From Promicromonosporaceae bacterium (GTDB taxonomy: Bacteria; Actinomycetota; Actinomycetes; Actinomycetales; Cellulomonadaceae), in the NCBI GenBank assembly GCA_009780755.1, contig WQZL01000100.1:1-9039 (forward strand): DNA of 9,039 nt. The letters are read 5' to 3'. The notes under the pieces were generated by a model. It searched no databases, was not told where the DNA came from, and worked only from the letters and a program-made list of their open reading frames with translations. A program made the position numbers and the translations under genes. Shown piece by piece: positions 5,018 to 9,039 of this stretch (the first letter of the stretch is position 1; every line of letters starts with the position of its first letter).

Positions 5018-6016
5018 ATGACCGAACTGCTTATCTCCGGTGCCGGGGTTCTTGCCGAGGTGTGGCGGGGGAACCTGCTCGAATCCGCTCATCTAGGGCA
5101 GCTAGTGGTACTTGATGATCGTGGAGAGACCACACTTGCCGTCGGCGATCCCGACGCGGTGATCTACGCTCGCTCATCGCTCAAACCGTTACAGACGGTG
5201 GCGATGCTGCGCGCCGGTTGGCACCCCACCAGTGATGCCTCCGTGGCCCTGGCCTGCGCTTCGCATAGTGGTGAGTCGGAACATCTGGCCACCGTGCGGG
5301 CCATGCTTCGTGAGGCTGGCCTCGATGAAAATGCGTTGCAGAACACACCCGCCTATCCTCTCAATGGCGATGCCGAGCGGCGGTGGCGAGCTAATGGGAA
5401 CGGCCCCTCCTCGCTGACTCAGAACTGCTCCGGCAAGCACGCCGCAATGCTCGCCACCTGCGTCGCGAACGGCTGGGATACCGCCACATACCGCGATCCT
5501 GCTCACCCGCTACAGCAGGTCATTTCCGCCGCCATTGCGGACTTAACCGGGGATCAGCAAAGCCCGCATGTCACCATCGATGGCTGCGGCGCTCCCCTGT
5601 TCTCCACCACGCTGCATGGCCTGGCCCGAGCCTTTGCCCGCATCGCCACTGCGCCGGATGCGGCCGAAGTCAGGGTATCTCGTGCCATGTCTGCCCACGC
5701 GGATCTGGTGGGTGGCACCGGTCGAGACGTCACCGCCGCGATGCGGGCCATCCCTCGCCTGATCTGTAAGGATGGCGCCGAGGGCGTCTACGCCGGGGCG
5801 TTTCTTGACGGCACTGCATTCGCCTTTAAGGTGCTTGATGGCGGCGCCCGTCCGCGCCCGGCCATTCTCGCCGCAACCCTGCAAGCTGCGGGGGCGCTCA
5901 ACGTCGACGGCGTAGACGCTGCGGCTCTAGCTGCGTTGGGCGCCGTCCCGGTACTCGGGGGTGGCCAGCCCGTAGGCGAGGTGCGCGTCGCCTTCAGGGA
6001 TAATTGCCGCCCGTGA
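5018..6016 (+). CDS. L-asparaginase, Rhizobium etli type (asparaginase II family)
   Basis: This 332-residue cytosolic enzyme should hydrolyse L-asparagine to aspartate and ammonia. It belongs to the family of the R. etli inducible asparaginase (PF06089), which is unrelated to the E. coli type. Key blocks are ARSSLKPLQ (51-59) with the S53-x-x-K56 pair that matches the nucleophile site, ACASHSGE (79-86), NCSGKH (136-141), DGCGAP (188-193) and the CKDGAEGVYAG block with K251. In the R. etli enzyme two Cys and one Lys bind zinc; C137, K140 and C190 match them here. No signal peptide is seen and the length is typical. I chose ATG 5018 over an in-frame GTG at 4985, because the conserved region begins right after it and a -10 box lies 6 nt upstream. 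The stop overlaps the start of the permease gene, so the two are probably translationally coupled. Confidence 0.93.
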   Translation: MTELLISGAGVLAEVWRGNLLESAHLGQLVVLDDRGETTLAVGDPDAVIYARSSLKPLQTVAMLRAGWHPTSDASVALACASHSGESEHLATVRAMLREAGLDENALQNTPAYPLNGDAERRWRANGNGPSSLTQNCSGKHAAMLATCVANGWDTATYRDPAHPLQQVISAAIADLTGDQQSPHVTIDGCGAPLFSTTLHGLARAFARIATAPDAAEVRVSRAMSAHADLVGGTGRDVTAAMRAIPRLICKDGAEGVYAGAFLDGTAFAFKVLDGGARPRPAILAATLQAAGALNVDGVDAAALAALGAVPVLGGGQPVGEVRVAFRDNCRP

Positions 6017-7305
6017 CCTCTCTTATCAGGCGGCTTACCACCAAAGACGCCGTGACCATCGCGATTAGCTCGATGGTGGGTGCGGGCGTGTTCGCCGCCT
6101 TCGGCCCGGCTGCCCTGGCCGTTCACGACACCGGTCATGCCTGGCTCCTGCTCGCCGCCCTGGCCCTGGCCGCCGCTGTGGCCTTCGCCAACGCGACATC
6201 GAGCGCCCAGCTTGCCGCGCAGTACCCCGTGGCCGGTGGCACCTATGTTTATGGCCGCGAGCGCCTGGGGCCGTGGGCCGGGTTTATGGCTGGTTGGGGT
6301 TACGTGATCGGCAAAACCGCCTCTTGCACGGCGATGGCGCTGACCTTCGCCGCGCACGCGGTACCCGATCAGGCGCCGTCCTGGACCCGTCGCGGTGTTG
6401 CCGCCGCGCTGGTCGTCGCGGTTGCCGCCGTGAATTACCGCGGGATCACCCGCACGGTTCGGGTGGCCCGTTGGATTGTCATCTTTGTGCTTTCCGCGCT
6501 GGCGCTCACCATCGCACTAACCTGGATTGGCGTCGTCGGCGGGCTGGCGGACGCACCCACCCTTGCCCCATCAGCAGTCACCGGCAGCCTGGGCGCGGTG
6601 TACGGCGTCCTTCAGGCCGGTGGCTTGCTTTTCTTCGCCTTTGCCGGTTATGCCCGCATTACCTCGCTTGGGGAGGAGGTGATTAATCCGCGCAAGGCCA
6701 TTCCCCGCGCAGTGGTTATCTCCTTTGGCATCGTGGCTGCGATCTATGCTCTGGTAGCCGTCACCTTGCTCGCCGTGCTGGGACTCGATGGCACCGCGTA
6801 CTCCACCGCCCCGCTGGCCGACGCTGTTGAACTAGCCACCAGCGGCACCGCCTGGGCCGCCCCGCTGGTGCGGGTTGCGGCTACGGCGGCTTCCGGTGGC
6901 GCGTTGCTGGCTTTGATGGCTGGCGTCGGGCGCACAATATTTGCGATGGCTCGCGAACACGATCTACCGGGCGTCTTCACGGCGATACACCCTCGGTATT
7001 CGGTGCCGCACAAGGCCGAGATCGCCTTGGCCGGGATGATCGTGGTGGCCGTACTCACCCTCGACTTGCGCGGCGCGATTGGCTTCTCCGGTTTTGGTGT
7101 ACTCATCTACTACCTGGTCGCCAACCTCTCCGCCTGGACCCAAGATCGCGAATACCGCTTATATCCCCGCGCGCTGCAAGCCTTTGGCGCCCTCGGTTGC
7201 GCAACCCTGGCCGTAATGCTCCCCTGGCCCGGCGTCGCCATCGGCACCGGCATCCTGCTGCTAGGCGCAACTGGTCGCGCCCTGCGTTTGCGCCGCAGGA
7301 TTTAG
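6013..7305 (+). CDS. APC-family amino-acid permease
   Basis: This 430-residue inner-membrane transporter of the amino acid-polyamine-organocation superfamily has about 12 predicted membrane helices. Family landmarks are the broken first helix SSMVGAGVFAAFGPAA (19-34), YPVAGGTYVYGRE (71-83), the conserved stretch FFAFAGYARITSLGEEVINPRKAIPRAV (207-234), and RTIFAMAREHDLPGVFTAIHPRYSVPHKA in the second half (307-335). The basic tail RALRLRRRI is cytosolic. The start is taken as GTG 6013, whose GTGA overlaps the asparaginase stop by 4 bp; an in-frame TTG at 6004 is the alternative. An AGGGA lies about 12 nt upstream, so ribosome re-initiation is likely. Coupling to an asparaginase suggests asparagine or a related amino acid as substrate, but the sequence alone does not show specificity. 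The 3' end overlaps the convergent GH20 gene by 4 bp. Confidence 0.93.
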   Translation: MTSLIRRLTTKDAVTIAISSMVGAGVFAAFGPAALAVHDTGHAWLLLAALALAAAVAFANATSSAQLAAQYPVAGGTYVYGRERLGPWAGFMAGWGYVIGKTASCTAMALTFAAHAVPDQAPSWTRRGVAAALVVAVAAVNYRGITRTVRVARWIVIFVLSALALTIALTWIGVVGGLADAPTLAPSAVTGSLGAVYGVLQAGGLLFFAFAGYARITSLGEEVINPRKAIPRAVVISFGIVAAIYALVAVTLLAVLGLDGTAYSTAPLADAVELATSGTAWAAPLVRVAATAASGGALLALMAGVGRTIFAMAREHDLPGVFTAIHPRYSVPHKAEIALAGMIVVAVLTLDLRGAIGFSGFGVLIYYLVANLSAWTQDREYRLYPRALQAFGALGCATLAVMLPWPGVAIGTGILLLGATGRALRLRRRI

Positions 7306-8831
7306 GGCAGCCAAGCCACTTGGGGAGAAGCGTGCCAGGGGTAGTCTTCGGCATTCCAGAGGCGGGCGTGTGGGGCTAGGCGATTGTGGAACTCGCTCCA
7401 CTTTCGTCGCTCTGGTGGTGTCCAGGCCACCTCGGCTATGGCGGGCAGGCGCGGCAGCAGCATCGAGAACGCCTCATCGCCCGTGGCGATGAACTCGGTA
7501 AAGATGCACGCCTCCACCCCGGCGATGGCCCCCGGTGGCACGCCAAGCGCGGTTGGTTCCCATTCGTAGGCGTCATGCACCTCGATTGGGTTCATCCAGT
7601 CCTGTCCGAGCGGGTAGCCCGCGTGGTACTTCATGTCCAGGTAGGCGTGAGAGGCCGGGGACATGATGAATTGCGCGCCTGCCGTCGCTGCGGCCGCGAA
7701 GGGGGCAACCTTGACCCGCGGATCCCAGTATTGCAGCAACGCCTCCGGGCCGATGTCTGCGGCGACCGCTTCCTGCCAAGCCACCGTGCGCTTCCCGGCT
7801 TGGCGGACGATGTCATAGGCAAGGTTCACCAGCTTGACGTATTCTGTCGCGTCGAGCGGGAGAGCTTCATCACCGCCAATGTGCACGTATCGCCCCCGCG
7901 TAGCGGTCACCACATCGCCGAGTACGTCGCGCAGCCACGGCTCGGTGGCGGGCGCATCGAACCACAGCCGGGAGATGCCAACTTCCACTCCGCCATAGGC
8001 GGGTGTGCCCAGGCCGTCTGGAGTGAGTTCAGGGCAGGCGTGCGTGGCGGCGTTGGTGTGGCCGGGCACATCGATTTCGGGAATGATCTCGATAAATCTT
8101 GCCGCGGCGTATTCCTGTAGCTCACCGAATTCGGCCATTGTCAGGTACCCGCGTTCGCCTTTTGGCACCGATCCGTTCATTTGGGTGCGGCCTGATATTT
8201 CGGCCAAGGCGGTCCGGGAGGGGATTTCGAGACGCCAGCCCTGATCGTCGGTCAGGTGTAGGTGTAGCTGCCGGAGCTTGTAGTGCCCGGCCAGGTCGAT
8301 CACCTGCCAGATGGTCTTAGGGCCAAACCAGTGGCGGGCCAAGTCGAGGGAGAGGCCGCGCCAGGCGAATCTGGGCGTATCCTTGATGGTTACACAGGGT
8401 ATGGCACCTTTAGGGGTGACCAGCTGCCGTAGCGTGCGTAGGCCATGCAGCAGGCCAACCTGGGCCGGCGCCGAGACAACGATCTCCTGCGAGGTGACGG
8501 TCAGTTCGTAGGACTCGTCGGCCTCCCAATCCACCTCCGGCACACCGCCTGGCCTCAGAGATTCCCCCGCCAGGCGCAGCCGCAGCGGCAGGCCGTCATC
8601 GGGCGACTTGGCATCCAACACCGCCACGCCGACGGGCTCCAGCAGCTCATGAACCAGAGTCCACCAGTGGCGGTGGTTATCGGATTCGAGGGCGTCGAAG
8701 TCCAGTTTTACGACCGCCACTGGGTTGACCTGACTCGACGAACGCGCTGGGTAAGGCCAGGGAACTAACGCTTTGCCGCCCGTGGCCCGCACATAGGCGG
8801 GCCACGGGATTAGTGGGAGTTCATTACTCAC
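7302..8831 (-). CDS. GH20 beta-N-acetylhexosaminidase, cytosolic
   Basis: This 509-residue glycoside hydrolase should remove terminal beta-linked GlcNAc or GalNAc by substrate-assisted catalysis. An N-terminal GH20b-like domain (about 1-150) leads into the TIM barrel. Barrel motifs are RGLSLDLARHW (158-168, substrate Arg158), LHLTDDQGWRLEI (191-203), EIDVPGHT (252-259) and HIGGDEA (317-323) with the catalytic pair D321-E322. AWQE (W352), QYWD (W369) and AYLDMKY (Y397, D399) follow. By comparison with Streptomyces plicatus hexosaminidase, the substrate-pocket Trp of the GxxxxxWTE motif is Phe here (GVEACIFTE, F444), while E446 is kept. There is no signal peptide, so it probably acts on imported chitobiose-like sugars or recycled wall and glycan fragments. 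The GTG start at 8831 overlaps the upstream dehydrogenase stop (GTGA), implying coupled translation. The stop lies inside the convergent permease gene end. Confidence 0.95.
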   Translation of the reverse strand: MSNELPLIPWPAYVRATGGKALVPWPYPARSSSQVNPVAVVKLDFDALESDNHRHWWTLVHELLEPVGVAVLDAKSPDDGLPLRLRLAGESLRPGGVPEVDWEADESYELTVTSQEIVVSAPAQVGLLHGLRTLRQLVTPKGAIPCVTIKDTPRFAWRGLSLDLARHWFGPKTIWQVIDLAGHYKLRQLHLHLTDDQGWRLEIPSRTALAEISGRTQMNGSVPKGERGYLTMAEFGELQEYAAARFIEIIPEIDVPGHTNAATHACPELTPDGLGTPAYGGVEVGISRLWFDAPATEPWLRDVLGDVVTATRGRYVHIGGDEALPLDATEYVKLVNLAYDIVRQAGKRTVAWQEAVAADIGPEALLQYWDPRVKVAPFAAAATAGAQFIMSPASHAYLDMKYHAGYPLGQDWMNPIEVHDAYEWEPTALGVPPGAIAGVEACIFTEFIATGDEAFSMLLPRLPAIAEVAWTPPERRKWSEFHNRLAPHARLWNAEDYPWHASPQVAWLP

Positions 8832-9039
8832 GGGCGTAGCATCACCTTGGTGGCGCGGCGCTCGTCCATCGCCGCGTACGCCTCGGCGGCCTCGGTCAGC
8901 GGCAGCGTCAGGTCGAATACATCGCCCGGAGTAATGGAGCCTTCCAACACATGCGGCAACAGCTCCGCCATGTACTTGCGGGCCGAGGCCATGCCGCCGC
9001 CGATGGTGAGATTCTTGGCGAACATCTCCCCCACCGACA
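8828..9039 (-). CDS. Zinc-type medium-chain alcohol dehydrogenase, C-terminal fragment
   Basis: About 70 C-terminal residues are visible and the frame is open to the window edge, so the 5' part is missing. The pattern matches the end of medium-chain dehydrogenase/reductase proteins: GEMFAKNLTIGGGMASARKYM (with the late core strand and GGG), LLPHVLEGSITPGDVFDLTLPL, then the typical ending EAAEAYAAMDERRATKVMLRP. Such enzymes oxidise alcohols or reduce aldehydes/ketones with NAD(P). The zinc and Rossmann motifs lie outside the window, so substrate and metal use cannot be judged. Its TGA overlaps the GTG of the GH20 gene by 4 bp, so the two share a transcript. A functional link to sugar breakdown is possible but not shown. 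Confidence 0.85.
   Translation of the reverse strand, partial: SVGEMFAKNLTIGGGMASARKYMAELLPHVLEGSITPGDVFDLTLPLTEAAEAYAAMDERRATKVMLRP

Noticed and set aside
4447..5115. A 222-residue open frame on the plus strand across both tRNA genes
   Set aside because: It runs antisense through the phoH2 start, across tRNA-Pro and tRNA-Gly and into the asparaginase gene in another frame. Its peptide includes translated tRNA sequence and matches no protein pattern.
7386..8120. A 244-residue open frame antisense to the GH20 gene
   Set aside because: Long antisense frames are common in high-GC genes. The peptide is rich in Arg/Gly/His without recognisable motifs, while the opposite strand has a complete GH20 enzyme.
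1..9039. CRISPR array, insertion sequence, prophage or defence island
   Set aside because: No regularly spaced repeats, transposase, integrase, terminal inverted repeats or defence-gene motifs were seen. All major genes are metabolic, transport or RNA-related, and base composition looks even throughout.

Overview
The window looks like ordinary chromosome from a high-GC Gram-positive bacterium (Actinomycetota). By eye the GC content is about 60-65% and codon third positions are mostly G or C. The fumarase and the PIN-PhoH protein closely resemble the actinobacterial versions I remember (Mycobacterium tuberculosis Fum Rv1098c and PhoH2 Rv1095, which also lie close together there). Several genes show a TANNNT -10 box 6-7 nt before the start codon and no Shine-Dalgarno sequence, the leaderless layout common in actinobacteria. 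I cannot name the genus.

Layout. 1-1085 (+) is the C-terminal three quarters of class II fumarase. It faces a minus-strand gene for a small zinc-ribbon membrane protein (1165-1635), and a nested inverted repeat (1088-1155) lies between the two 3' ends. Further along on the minus strand are a CaCA-family cation/calcium exchanger (1674-2648, TTG start), a rho-independent terminator (2681-2723), a DUF4234-type membrane protein with a leaderless promoter (2738-3178) and phoH2, a PIN-domain plus PhoH-ATPase protein (3208-4530). Two divergent tRNA genes follow: tRNA-Pro(TGG) on minus (4663-4739) and tRNA-Gly(TCC) on plus (4907-4980), both with encoded CCA. The plus strand then has a two-gene unit, a Rhizobium etli-type L-asparaginase (5018-6016, leaderless) and an APC amino-acid permease (6013-7305), joined by a GTGA overlap. 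Converging on it with a 4-bp stop-to-stop overlap is a minus-strand unit: a GH20 beta-N-acetylhexosaminidase without signal peptide (7302-8831), coupled by another GTGA overlap to an upstream medium-chain (zinc-type) dehydrogenase that runs off the window edge (8828-9039).

Functionally, the window holds a TCA-cycle enzyme, calcium/cation export, an RNA-acting PIN-PhoH protein, translation (two tRNAs), uptake of an amino acid with cytosolic deamidation of asparagine, and intracellular hydrolysis of GlcNAc-containing sugars. I found no mobile element, CRISPR array, prophage or obvious new multi-gene system. The points most worth a second look are the four-half-site nested palindrome after fumC, the matching leaderless promoters, the Trp-to-Phe change in the GH20 substrate pocket, and the asparaginase-permease unit.
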